DNA of 52,929 nt from Clostridiales bacterium (lineage in GTDB: Bacteria > Bacillota > Clostridia > Oscillospirales > Oscillospiraceae). Both the position numbers and the translations under genes were made by a program. Positions within the stretch are counted from its first letter, which is position 1. Each line of letters begins with the position of its first letter. Below, piece by piece: positions 22,929-31,732 of the stretch. The stretch lies in NCBI GenBank assembly GCA_021203325.1, contig JAJQBL010000081.1, forward strand, positions 1-52,929, in the 5' to 3' direction. Below the pieces are notes generated by a model. That model did not search any database. It saw nothing but the letters and a program-made list of their open reading frames with translations, and was not told the DNA's origin.

Positions 22929-25076
22929 TCAGGTCAGATGCAGCACCCGGCTGTTGATCTCCTTGGTTTTGCCCACGTTCCAGAAGTTTTCGCCCAGATA
23001 ACCGCAGGTGCGGCGCACCACGTTCATCTTGTTGTGGTCCCGGTTGCCGCAGCAGGGACACTCCCAGACCAGCTCGCCATTGTCGTCCTCCACGATCTGA
23101 ATCTCACCGCTGTAGCCGCAGCACTGGCAGTAATCGCTCTTGGTGTTGAACTCGGCGTACTGGATGTTGTCGTAGATGAATTTCACCAGGTCGGTCAGGG
23201 CGGTCAGGTTGTCCGCCATGTTGGGGATCTCGGCATAGCTGATGCAGCCGCCGCTGGACAGGGCCTGGAACTTGGCCTCCAGACGGAACTTGCTGAAGGC
23301 GTCGATCTCCTCCCGGACGTCCACATGGTAGGAGTTGGTGTAATAGCCCTTATCGGTGACGTTGGGCACATTACCGTACTTCTCCTGGTCGATGCGGGCG
23401 AAGCGATAGCACAGGCTCTCCGCCGGGGTGCCGTACAGGGCGAAGCCGATATTGGTCTCCGCCCGCCAGCGCATGACGGAGTCCTTCAAGTGCTGCATGA
23501 CCTGGAGGGCGAATTCCTGCCCCTCCGGGGTGGTCTGGCTCTGGCCGGTCATGAGATAGGTCAGCTCATACAGGCCGATGTAGCCCAGAGAGATGGAGGA
23601 GTAGCCGCCATAGAGCAGTTTGTCAATGGTTTCCCCCTTCTCCAGACGGGCGATGGCGCCGTACTGCCAGTGGATGGGGCTGGCGTCGGAGGTGACCCCC
23701 TTCAGGGCGTTGTGGCGGCACATCAGCGCCTCTTTGCACAGCTCCAGCCGCCGGTCGAACTCCGGCCAGAACTTGTCCATATTGCCGTGGACGGCAAGGC
23801 CGATCTGGGGCAGGTTGATGGAGACGACCCCCTGATTGAACCGGCCCTCAAACTGGTACTCGCCCTGCTCGTTCTTCCAGGGCGCCAGGAAGGAGCGGCA
23901 GCCCATGGGGGAGAACACGTTGCCCTCGTAGTTTTCCCGCATCTTCTTGGCGGAGATGTAGTCGGGATACATCCGCTTGGCGGAGCAGCGGATGGCCAGC
24001 TCGGTGAGGTAGTCATACTTCCCGCCGTTCAGATTGTTATTTTCGTCCAGCACATACACCAGCTTGGGGAAGGCGGGGGTGACGTAGACGCCGCTCTCGT
24101 TCTTGATGCCCAGCAGCCGCTGGCGGAGAATCTCCTCGATGATGAGGGCGTTCTCCTCAATGTAGGGGTCGCCGTCCCGCAGGTACAGGAACAGGGTGAC
24201 GAAGGGGCTCTGGCCGTTGGTGGTCATCAGGGTGTTGATCTGGTACTGGATGGTCTGGACGCCGTTGGACAGCTCGGTGCGCAGCCGCTCGTCCACCAGG
24301 CGGTTCAGCAGCCCTTCCTCCATCTCGCCCCCGGCCGCGGCCAGAATCTTCTTGCGGAACTTGTCCCGGCTGCGGCGGAGGTACTTGCCCAGGTGGCTGA
24401 TGTCCACGCTCTGGCCGCCGTACTGGTTGGAGGCCACGCAGGCGATGATCTGGGTGGTGACGGTGCAGGCCACCTGGAAGCTCTTGGGGCTCTCGATGAG
24501 CTTGCCGTTCATCATGGTGCCGTTGTCCAACATATCGCCGATGTTGATGAGGCAGCAGTTGAAGATGGGCTGAACGAAGTAGTCCGCGTCGTGGAAGTGG
24601 AGGATGCCCTCGTCATGGGCCTTGGCGATCTTCTCCGGCAGGAGGACCCGGCGGGTCAGGTCGCGGCTGACGATGCCGGCGATGTAGTCCCGCTGGGTGG
24701 AGGCCACGGTGGTGTCCTTGTTGGAGTTTTCCTCCGCCATCTCCTTGTTCTGGTTGTGGATCAGCTCCAGAATGGAGTCGTCGGTGGTGTTCTGCTTCCG
24801 GGCCAGGGAACGCTTGTAACGGTAGATCATGTAGGCCTTGGCCAGGTGGTAGTTGGCCTTCTTGGTCAGCTCCTCCTCCACCATGTCCTGAATGTCCTCC
24901 ACCAGGATGCGCTCCCGCCGGAAGCACTCCTCACAGACGGCGTCGGTGATATAATCCACCATCTCCTTGGGGATGCGGTAGGCGGGGGCCACGTCCATAT
25001 TGGCATTCTGGATGGCCAGCGCGATTTTGGTGCGGTCAAACGGCACGAAGGTGCCGTCTCTCTTGATCACTTGCAT
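22929..25076 (-). CDS. nrdD: Anaerobic ribonucleoside-triphosphate reductase
   Basis: A 715-residue glycyl-radical enzyme that reduces NTPs to dNTPs without oxygen. Residues 1-95 are an ATP-cone (VIKRDGTFVPFDRTKI) for allosteric control. The C-terminus has the zinc site (CQCCG, CPCCG) and the glycyl radical motif RRTCGYLG (Gly about residue 692). ATG at 25076 gives the standard ATP-cone start; AAGAAGG lies upstream. The promoter carries a NrdR-box pair, so repression when dATP is plentiful is likely. Confidence 0.95.
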   Translation of the reverse strand: MQVIKRDGTFVPFDRTKIALAIQNANMDVAPAYRIPKEMVDYITDAVCEECFRRERILVEDIQDMVEEELTKKANYHLAKAYMIYRYKRSLARKQNTTDDSILELIHNQNKEMAEENSNKDTTVASTQRDYIAGIVSRDLTRRVLLPEKIAKAHDEGILHFHDADYFVQPIFNCCLINIGDMLDNGTMMNGKLIESPKSFQVACTVTTQIIACVASNQYGGQSVDISHLGKYLRRSRDKFRKKILAAAGGEMEEGLLNRLVDERLRTELSNGVQTIQYQINTLMTTNGQSPFVTLFLYLRDGDPYIEENALIIEEILRQRLLGIKNESGVYVTPAFPKLVYVLDENNNLNGGKYDYLTELAIRCSAKRMYPDYISAKKMRENYEGNVFSPMGCRSFLAPWKNEQGEYQFEGRFNQGVVSINLPQIGLAVHGNMDKFWPEFDRRLELCKEALMCRHNALKGVTSDASPIHWQYGAIARLEKGETIDKLLYGGYSSISLGYIGLYELTYLMTGQSQTTPEGQEFALQVMQHLKDSVMRWRAETNIGFALYGTPAESLCYRFARIDQEKYGNVPNVTDKGYYTNSYHVDVREEIDAFSKFRLEAKFQALSSGGCISYAEIPNMADNLTALTDLVKFIYDNIQYAEFNTKSDYCQCCGYSGEIQIVEDDNGELVWECPCCGNRDHNKMNVVRRTCGYLGENFWNVGKTKEINSRVLHLT

Positions 25077-25263
25077 GAAAAAACGCCTTCTTTTCCTTTT
25101 TTCTGATTTGTTTGTGGTATCCGGTCTGCTGCCGTGGTGAGGGGAACGCCCGCGGAGAGGCGATTTCCCGAAAAGGTCAGTCTTTGCGGGGGATACATCC
25201 CGCACGAGAAACAGTTTGACGCCAGGCCGCCCCGGAGGGACCTCGCCTGGAAAGAACAGGACT

Positions 25264-25334
25264 ATCATAGCAGATTTCCCAGAAAAAATCAATATCTTGT
25301 GGGTGACAAAAATGTAAAACACAAGAACTTGTGT
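25264..25334 (-). promoter_or_regulatory. nrdDG promoter with paired NrdR boxes
   Basis: On the minus strand TTGATT (25287-25292) and TATGAT (25264-25269) are 17 bp apart. Two NrdR-like 16-mers, 25287-25302 (core CAATATCTTG) and 25319-25334 (ACACAAGAACTTGTGT), have centres exactly 32 bp apart, the spacing known for NrdR pairs. The first overlaps the -35 box. The remaining 25077-25452 region shows no gene. Confidence 0.8.
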
Positions 25335-25452
25335 TCCACAATCCGGCAAATTGCACAAAGAGGGGAAAAAGGTATCACGATAAACCGCTTTTGCCGGAGA
25401 GTGACAACATTTCCGCCGACGGCGCATAGGATGGCAGAAAGGGGGCGGTCTG

Positions 25453-25731
25453 ATGGCACGCGGGGAGCGGTGGAAAATTTTAGAGCAGACTGCGGACGCG
25501 CTTTCCCTGCCGCCGGAGCTGGCGCCGGGGACGCCGGTGCTGGAGCTGTACGGCAGCGGCCGGCTGAGGATGGAGAACCATCGGGGCATCATCGCCTATG
25601 GCAGTCGGGAGATCAGCGTCAGCGGCGGGAAGCTCCTGGTGCGGGTGCAGGGGGAGGGGCTGGAGCTGCGCTCCATGAGCGCGGACGCCCTGTTTATCAC
25701 CGGAACCATCAAAAGCATCCAACTGGAATAA
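25453..25731 (+). CDS. yqfC: Sporulation protein YqfC
   Basis: A 92-residue YabP/YqfC-family protein. The VLELYGSGRLRMENHRGI and LRSMSADALFITGTI segments are diagnostic. In Bacillus yqfC is in the SigE mother-cell regulon and sits directly before yqfD, as here. SD AAAGGGGGC precedes the ATG. It opens the long rightward operon that continues to mutS2. Confidence 0.9.
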   Translation: MARGERWKILEQTADALSLPPELAPGTPVLELYGSGRLRMENHRGIIAYGSREISVSGGKLLVRVQGEGLELRSMSADALFITGTIKSIQLE

Positions 25732-25762
25732 TCAAACTGCGAAAAAAGACGGTGGGTGGAGT

Positions 25763-26990
25763 ATGCAAAAATGGGTCAATTTCCTGCGGGGCAGCGCACG
25801 GCTGGAGATTTCCGGTCCGTTTCCGGAGCGTTTTCTGAACGTATGCAGCGTGGAGGGGTTGGGATTCTGGAAGGCGGAGGTCCGCTCGCCCACGGTGCTC
25901 AGGGTGACGGTGGCCCTGTGGGACCTGGGCCGGGCCAGACGTCTGGCCCAAAAGGCAGGGTGTACCGCCCGGCGGGTGGGGGGCGGCGGGCTGCCGGTGT
26001 TCCTCTTTTCCTTCCGCCGGAGGTACGCCCTTTTGGCGGGGCTGGCCCTCAGCGCACTGACGGCGGCCTTTCTGTCCCGCTTCATTTTGGTGGTAAAAGT
26101 GACAGGAAACGTCAACCTGCCCGATTCCGTCATTTTGACCGAACTGGAGGAGCTGGGCTTTCATTTTGGCACCTATAGGCCGTCTGTGGATCAGCGGAAT
26201 CTGGCCAACCGGGCGCTGGAGGCCCTGCCGGAGCTGAGTTTCCTGGCCGTCAACATCTCCGGGGTGTATGCGGAGGTGGTGGTGCGGGAGGCGGTGGCCT
26301 CGCCGGAGGTGCGGGATGAGGACACTCCCACCGACGTGGTGGCCGCCCGGGACGGGGTGGTGGTGGACGTGAACGCCTTCTCCGGCAGCGTGTCGGTGGA
26401 AGAGGGGGACGCGGTGCTGGCGGGGGAGACGCTGGTTTCCCACCTCTCGGTGTACGAGCCGGCGGAGTGGAGCGACGGGCAGACCTTCACCGGCATTACC
26501 CACGCCAGAGGGGAGGTCTGGGCCCTGACGGAGCGCACCCTGACGGCCCAAACACCCCCTCCAGGCGGCCACCGTTGACGCCTCTTCGGGCAGCAAAACC
26601 CGTTACAGCCTGCGCCTCGGGAAAAATGTCATTAAATTTTGTCAAAACAGTAGCAATTCTATGGGGAACTGTGATAAAATAAAAAAAGCGTGGTCCCTGA
26701 CCCTCCCCGGCGGCATCGTCCTCCCCCTGACCTGGGAGGCGGAGACCATCACGCCCTACAGTGAGGCGGAGACTGCCGTCTCTGCTGCCTCCGCCGAGAC
26801 CTATCTGAAGGCCCGGCTGGAGGAGCGCCTGGAGGCCATCCTGGGGGAGGGCCAGGTGCTGCGCAGCAGCTGGACGGTGACGGAGGAGGAGGGCGCCCTG
26901 ACGGTGACGCTGGAGGCGTCCTGCCTGGAGGACATTGCAAAGGAAGCGCCTGTGGCGGAAGAGACAGAGCCGCAGGAGGAAACGGAGTGA
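25763..26990 (+). pseudogene. yqfD: Sporulation protein YqfD, frameshifted in a C-run
   Basis: Frame one runs from ATG 25763 and reads 265 codons of normal YqfD (ending ARGEVWALTERTLTAQTP) before meeting a run of five C (26555-26559). The other frame continues seamlessly through RYSLRLGKNVIKF and NCDKIKKAWSLTLPGGI to the stop at 26990. Removing one C restores a protein of about 408 residues, the family length. YqfD is a membrane protein required for sporulation, with a POTRA-like region (VKVTGNVNLPDSVI). This may be a sequencing or assembly error, a true mutation, or a slippery phase-variable tract. Confidence 0.85.
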
Positions 26991-26996
26991 ACCCAT

Positions 26997-27983
26997 TTGA
27001 TAGAACAGCGGGTCAGCCTGGAGCGGATGGAATATGCCGCCGGTTTGTTTGGCAGCTTTGACGAGAATATCCGGCTGGTGGAGCGGGAGCTTTCCGTCCA
27101 GATCACCATCCGGGAGGAAGAACTAAAGGTCAGCGGCGAAGGGGAGCAGGTGCTGCTGGCGGTCAAGACCCTGGAGGGCCTTTTGAACCTGCTCCAGCGG
27201 GGGGAGCCGCTGAACGAGCAGACCATCCGCTACGTGATCTCCCTGGCCCGGTCGGGTCAGGAGGACAAGGTGAACGAGCTGGCCAAGGATGTGATCTGTG
27301 TCACCGCCTCCGGCAAGCCCATCAAGGCCAAGACCGCCGGGCAGAGCGCCTATGTGAAGGCGGTGCAGAAGCACACCATCACCCTGGGGGTGGGCCCCGC
27401 CGGCACCGGCAAGACCTACCTGGCGGTGGCGGCGGCGGTGGCCGCCTTTAAGAGCAGGCAGGTGAACCGCATCATCCTGACCCGTCCGGCGGTGGAGGCC
27501 GGGGAGCGGCTGGGCTTCCTCCCCGGCGATCTGCAGAGCAAGGTGGACCCCTACCTCCGGCCCCTGGACGACGCCCTGTTTGAAATGCTGGGCAGCGAGA
27601 CCTTTGAAAAGTATCAGGAGCGGGGGAACATCGAGGTGGCCCCCCTGGCCTATATGCGGGGCCGGACCCTGGACGACAGCTTCATCATCCTGGATGAGGC
27701 TCAGAACACCTCCAAGGAGCAGATGAAGATGTTCCTGACCCGGCTGGGCTTCGGCTCCAAAATCGTCATCACCGGCGACATCACCCAGATCGACCTGCCC
27801 AAGGAGACGGCCTCCGGTCTGAAGGAGGCCATGCGGGTGCTGCGGGGAGTGGAGGACATCGCCATCTGCCGCCTCACCGGGGAGGACGTGGTGCGCCACG
27901 CCCTGGTGCAGCGGATCATCAAAGCCTACGAGCTGGACGAAAAGCGTGCCGCCACGGAACGAAAAAAACATCAGGAACGGTGA
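26997..27983 (+). CDS. phoH: PhoH-family ATPase
   Basis: A 328-residue PhoH/YbeZ protein. An N-terminal KH-like region (residues 1-100) precedes the P-loop domain: Walker A GPAGTGKTYLA, ILTRPAVEAGE, and Walker B FIILDEAQN. YbeZ proteins partner with the RNase YbeY in rRNA processing, and ybeY follows directly (6 bp). The start is TTG at 26997 with GGAG 8 bases upstream, just after the end of yqfD. Confidence 0.93.
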   Translation: MIEQRVSLERMEYAAGLFGSFDENIRLVERELSVQITIREEELKVSGEGEQVLLAVKTLEGLLNLLQRGEPLNEQTIRYVISLARSGQEDKVNELAKDVICVTASGKPIKAKTAGQSAYVKAVQKHTITLGVGPAGTGKTYLAVAAAVAAFKSRQVNRIILTRPAVEAGERLGFLPGDLQSKVDPYLRPLDDALFEMLGSETFEKYQERGNIEVAPLAYMRGRTLDDSFIILDEAQNTSKEQMKMFLTRLGFGSKIVITGDITQIDLPKETASGLKEAMRVLRGVEDIAICRLTGEDVVRHALVQRIIKAYELDEKRAATERKKHQER

Positions 27984-27989
27984 AAAATC

Positions 27990-28484
27990 ATGGAACATGA
28001 CATTTTGTTATCCTCCGATGTGGAGGGCTTCCCCTATGAGGAATTGCTGAAGCGGTGCATTACGGCGGCGCTGGAGGCGGAGGGTGTGGGCGTCCCCTGC
28101 GAGGTGGACGTGCTCATCACCGACGACGCGGGTATCCACCAGATCAACCTGGAGCAGCGGGGGGTGGACGAGCCCACCGACGTGCTGTCCTTCCCCATGT
28201 TCTACTTCACGCCCGGCACCCCGCCCACCGAGGAGGACGCGGAGCTGGACCCGGAGACGGAGCTGCTGCCCCTGGGGGACATGGTGATCTCCTATGAGCG
28301 GGCGGCGGCCCAGGCGGAGGAATACGGCCACAGCGTTCAGCGGGAGCTGGGCTATCTCAGCGTCCACTCCGTGCTGCACCTGCTGGGCTACGACCATATG
28401 GACGGGGAGGACGGCCCCATGAAGCGCCAGATGCGGGCGCGGGAAGAGGCAATCATGACAGGTATCGGTATTCCCAGGGAATAA
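27990..28484 (+). CDS. ybeY: Endoribonuclease YbeY
   Basis: A 164-residue zinc metallo-RNase for 16S rRNA 3' maturation and ribosome quality control. The zinc motif HSVLHLLGYDH (H-x3-H-x5-H) is intact, and PTDVLSFPM is the other family block. An insertion of about 15 acidic residues follows FPMFYF, within normal clostridial variation. The order phoH-ybeY-era is conserved. Confidence 0.95.
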   Translation: MEHDILLSSDVEGFPYEELLKRCITAALEAEGVGVPCEVDVLITDDAGIHQINLEQRGVDEPTDVLSFPMFYFTPGTPPTEEDAELDPETELLPLGDMVISYERAAAQAEEYGHSVQRELGYLSVHSVLHLLGYDHMDGEDGPMKRQMRAREEAIMTGIGIPRE

Positions 28485-28528
28485 AACCGGGAGGCCGTGG
28501 GCAATCTCAATACGAAAGGACAGAAATC

Positions 28529-29233
28529 ATGGACAAGGAAACCAAGCTGAACAACGAGACCGAACTGGACGAGACCGCTCTGGAGGAGGAAACGGAACCC
28601 CTGACGGAGGAGGACGCCCCGGAGGAGGCCACCCAGGCCCTGACGGAAACCGGGGACGAGGAGGAACCGGAGGACGAGGAGGAAGACGAGGACGACGACG
28701 CGGAGGACGACGAGGAATATGAGGAAGAGGACGAAGACGCTCCCCTGGCAGTCTCCACAAAGACGGTGATCGACAGCGAGCTGCTGGACTTCATCCTCAA
28801 GGTGCAGCTGCGCCAGGCGAAGAAGAGCACCCGGCGGAACCTGCTGATCGGCATCATCGCCGCGGCGGTGGCAGGCATCGGCTGCCTGATGTACGGCCAG
28901 GATCTGGCCGGGTGGATCCTCTGGATCGCGGCCCTGCTGATGTTCCAGTCCTATTGGAACAGCAGTGAGCGCAGCGCCCGGAAGCGTCTGCAAAAGTCCG
29001 AAGGCCAGGTTTGGGACTACACCTTTGGCGAGGACGGCATCCATGTGGGCGCCAGCCTCTCCGCCCCCTGCATCACCTGGGGCACCGTGGCCAAAGCGTG
29101 GCTGGAGGACGGCTACTATGTCCTTGAGGTGAAGAACAGCAACGTGGTGGTGAAGGCGGCCAACCTGACGGAGCAGGAGCGCAACACCGTGGAGCTGCTG
29201 ATGCTGGAGCACGTCACCGACTGTCAGCTGTAA
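28529..29233 (+). CDS. Membrane protein with acidic N-terminus, YcxB-like domain (copy 1)
   Basis: A 234-residue protein. Residues 1-75 are extremely acidic (Glu/Asp tracts), then comes a two-helix membrane hairpin (about 103-145) and a C-terminal domain with YTFGEDGIHV and SLSAPCITWGTVAKAW, resembling YcxB-like domains. It is a paralogue of the next gene, with matching TVIDSELL/TVIDEAVV starts and W..Y.FxEDGIH blocks. Function unknown. SD GAAAGGA. Confidence 0.65.
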   Translation: MDKETKLNNETELDETALEEETEPLTEEDAPEEATQALTETGDEEEPEDEEEDEDDDAEDDEEYEEEDEDAPLAVSTKTVIDSELLDFILKVQLRQAKKSTRRNLLIGIIAAAVAGIGCLMYGQDLAGWILWIAALLMFQSYWNSSERSARKRLQKSEGQVWDYTFGEDGIHVGASLSAPCITWGTVAKAWLEDGYYVLEVKNSNVVVKAANLTEQERNTVELLMLEHVTDCQL

Positions 29234-29247
29234 AAAGGAGTGGAGCA

Positions 29248-29838
29248 ATGACCATACATTCGGAAACCGTCATTGACGAGGCGGTGGTGCAGAAGCTGGC
29301 GCAGATCTCCGTGGAGCGGGAGAACAGCAAGTATCCCCACAGGCGGCTGCTGTTAAATCTGCTGTCCGTGGTGCTGCTGGGGCTGGCGGCCTGGTACATC
29401 TGGTCCTGGTTTGACAGCGGAATGTCAGACGATTTGAACGGCAACCCCCTGGTGGCCATCATGCTGGTGGTGATGAGCGGCACTGTGCTGTTCTATGCCA
29501 ACAGCGATCCCATGAAGAACGCCGTCGTCAAGCTGCGCAAGAGCCTGGGCACCCACTGGTATTACGACTTCGCAGAGGACGGCATCCACGCCTCCTATGA
29601 CGGGGAGGACGGGGTCTTCGAGTGGGACACCGTCACCAACTGGTGGGAGGAGAACGACTTCTTCTGCCTGGACGTCACCGGCAACCCCATCGTGGTGCCG
29701 AAAAAGCAATTCAACATGAAGCAGCGCAAGGCGCTGCGGGAGCTGCTGGACGCCAACGTGCGCATCCGCACCGAGGAAGAGGTGAAGGCGGAGCGCAGGG
29801 CGGCCAAGCGCAGCAAAGGAAAGAACAGGGAATCATAA
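29248..29838 (+). CDS. YcxB-like membrane protein (copy 2)
   Basis: A 196-residue paralogue of the preceding gene without the acidic extension. It has two membrane helices (about 33-80), then HWYYDFAEDGIHASYDG and VFEWDTVTNWWE, and ends in a basic tail (RRAAKRSKGKNRES). SD AAAAGGAG. The pair lies between ybeY and era, a spot often occupied in Firmicutes by dgkA and cdd, so these are lineage-specific insertions in an essential operon. Function unknown. Confidence 0.65.
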   Translation: MTIHSETVIDEAVVQKLAQISVERENSKYPHRRLLLNLLSVVLLGLAAWYIWSWFDSGMSDDLNGNPLVAIMLVVMSGTVLFYANSDPMKNAVVKLRKSLGTHWYYDFAEDGIHASYDGEDGVFEWDTVTNWWEENDFFCLDVTGNPIVVPKKQFNMKQRKALRELLDANVRIRTEEEVKAERRAAKRSKGKNRES

Positions 29839-29842
29839 CGGT

Positions 29843-30739
29843 ATGGAAATTAAAAAGTCAGGTATTATCACCATTGTCGGCCGGCCCAACGTGGGCAAGT
29901 CCACCCTGCTGAACGCCCTGGTGGGGGAGAAGATCGCCATCGTCAGCCACAAGCCCCAGACCACCCGGAACCGCATCTGCGGCATCGTCACCAGAGGGGA
30001 CAAACAGTTCGTCTTTACCGACACGCCGGGCTTAAACAAGGCCCGGAACCGCCTGGGCGAGTATATGGAGGGGGTCGTCCGGGCCTCCATCAACGATGTG
30101 GACGCGGCGGTGCTGGTGGTGGAGCCGGTGCCCGCCCCGGGGGAGCAGGAGAAGGAGCTGATCCGCCGCATCAAGGCCATCGGCGTCCCCGCCGTGCTGG
30201 TCATCAACAAGGTGGACACGCTGGAGCAGAAGGAGAAGGTGCTGGAGGTCATGGCCGCCTATCAGGCCCTTCATGACTTTGCGGACATCGTCCCCCTCTC
30301 CGCCCTGAAGCGGGACGGGGTGGACGAGCTGCTCCAGGTGCTGGAGCGGTTCCTGCCGGAGGGGCCGGAGCTGTTCCCCCAGGACATGACCACCGACCAG
30401 CCGGAAAAGCAGGTCATGGCGGAAATCCTGCGGGAGAAAATGCTGATGAATCTGAACCAGGAGATCCCCCACGGCACCGCGGTGGAGATCACGAAATTCT
30501 CCCAGCGGGACAGCGGCATCATCGACTGCGAGGCCACCATCTACTGCGAAAAGGCCAACCACAAGGGCATCATCATCGGCAAGCACGGGGATATGCTCAA
30601 GCGCATCTCCACCGCTGCCCGCAGGGATATGGAGCGGTTTATGGGGGAGAAGGTGTTCCTGACCACCTGGGTAAAGGTGAAGGAGAACTGGCGGGACGAC
30701 CTGATGGCCGTTCAGAACTTCGGCTACCGGGACGAGTGA
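29843..30739 (+). CDS. era: GTPase Era
   Basis: A 298-residue ribosome-assembly GTPase. G1 GRPNVGKST, G3 DTPGLNKARNRLGEYM and G4 NKVD are intact, and the C-terminal KH domain (GIIIGKHGDMLKRIS) binds the 3' end of 16S rRNA. It follows the YcxB-like gene by 4 bp. Confidence 0.95.
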   Translation: MEIKKSGIITIVGRPNVGKSTLLNALVGEKIAIVSHKPQTTRNRICGIVTRGDKQFVFTDTPGLNKARNRLGEYMEGVVRASINDVDAAVLVVEPVPAPGEQEKELIRRIKAIGVPAVLVINKVDTLEQKEKVLEVMAAYQALHDFADIVPLSALKRDGVDELLQVLERFLPEGPELFPQDMTTDQPEKQVMAEILREKMLMNLNQEIPHGTAVEITKFSQRDSGIIDCEATIYCEKANHKGIIIGKHGDMLKRISTAARRDMERFMGEKVFLTTWVKVKENWRDDLMAVQNFGYRDE

Positions 30740-30818
30740 ATCACAGGGCGGACACAAAAGTTTCCAGCCATAGGCCGTCCCCCTTTTGCACACCCTAAGG
30801 GCAGCGGGAGGGGTGACT

Positions 30819-30995
30819 ATGCTGGACACGCAGCAGAGCTGGAAGCTGTTCCTGGCCACCGGCCTGCCGGAGGCCTATCTGTATGCCAAGCAGACGGAAA
30901 GGGTGGAAGGGTATGCGGCAGGTGGTACACGGAATCGTCCTGAGAGAGGTTGCATACAAGGAGTCGGACAAGATACTAACCGTTTTGACCGATAA
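30819..30995 (+). CDS. YqzL-like small protein
   Basis: A 58-residue reading frame with a good start (GGGAGGGGTG then ATG). Its N-terminal half (SWKLFLATGLPEAYLYAKQ) matches the YqzL pattern (W..F..TG..E.YL..K), and its position between era and recO is the YqzL position in Firmicutes. It overlaps recO by 83 bases in another frame. The C-terminal 25 residues may be non-conserved readthrough. Function of the family is unknown. Confidence 0.65.
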   Translation: MLDTQQSWKLFLATGLPEAYLYAKQTERVEGYAAGGTRNRPERGCIQGVGQDTNRFDR

Positions 30996-31680
30996 AAACG
31001 GCCAAATGACGGTTTCCGCCAGGGGCAGCCGGAAGAAGGGCGGCGGCATTTCCGCCGCCGCCCAGCTGCTGGTCTGGTCGGAGATGACCCTCAGCGAGTA
31101 TCGGGGCCGCTGGACGCTGTCCGAGGCCGCCACGGAGCGGGAGTTCCGCCGGGTGCGGAGCGACCTGGAGCGGCTGGCCCTGGGCAGCTACTTTGCGGAG
31201 CTCACCGAGCTTCTGACGGAGGAGGGCCTCCCCAATGAGGAGATGCTGGCCCTCCTGCTGAACAGCCTCTACGTCATGGAGACCACCGACCGGCCTCTGC
31301 CCCTGGTAAAGGCCACCTTTGAGCTGCGGGCTATGTGCCTGTCCGGCTACCGGCCCATGCTGGAGCGGTGCGCCGTCTGCGGACGGGAGCAGCCGGAGGA
31401 ACCGGCCCTCCAGCTCCGCTCCGGCCTGCTCCACTGCGCCCGCTGCCCCCTCCCCACGGAGGACGGCGTGTCCGCGGCACTGGACGGGGCGTCCCTGGCC
31501 GCCATGCGCCATGTGGCGGGCTGTGAGAAGAAAAGGCTGTTCTCCTATCGGCTCAGCCCGGAGGCACAGACCCGTATGAACCAGGCCTGCGAGTCCTTCC
31601 TGCTGACTCAGATGGAGCGCGGCTTTCGTACATTAGAATTTTATCGGCAGGTCGCCCCGCAGAATGAAACAATATCGTAG
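30913..31680 (+). CDS. recO: DNA repair protein RecO
   Basis: A 255-residue mediator that loads RecA on SSB-coated DNA. It has an N-terminal OB-fold (GIVLREVAYKESDKILTVLT), a helical core, and a zinc ribbon (CAVCG and CARC). The ATG at 30913 follows GGAAGGGT and gives the standard family N-terminus; an upstream in-frame start adds ten unsupported residues. Confidence 0.93.
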   Translation: MRQVVHGIVLREVAYKESDKILTVLTDKNGQMTVSARGSRKKGGGISAAAQLLVWSEMTLSEYRGRWTLSEAATEREFRRVRSDLERLALGSYFAELTELLTEEGLPNEEMLALLLNSLYVMETTDRPLPLVKATFELRAMCLSGYRPMLERCAVCGREQPEEPALQLRSGLLHCARCPLPTEDGVSAALDGASLAAMRHVAGCEKKRLFSYRLSPEAQTRMNQACESFLLTQMERGFRTLEFYRQVAPQNETIS

Positions 31681-31732
31681 ATAAAACAGACGGTATCGTG
31701 CGCTTGCGGGGCGCAAACGAGGAAAAAGAGGT

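Noticed and set aside
22938-25106. A 722-codon plus-strand frame opposite nrdD
   Set aside because: Shadow of the strongly conserved NrdD frame; no motif or start signal.
25425-25432. CATAGGAT as a SigE -10 box for yqfC
   Set aside because: The family is SigE-controlled in Bacillus, but there is no convincing -35 and the start site would fall on the Shine-Dalgarno.
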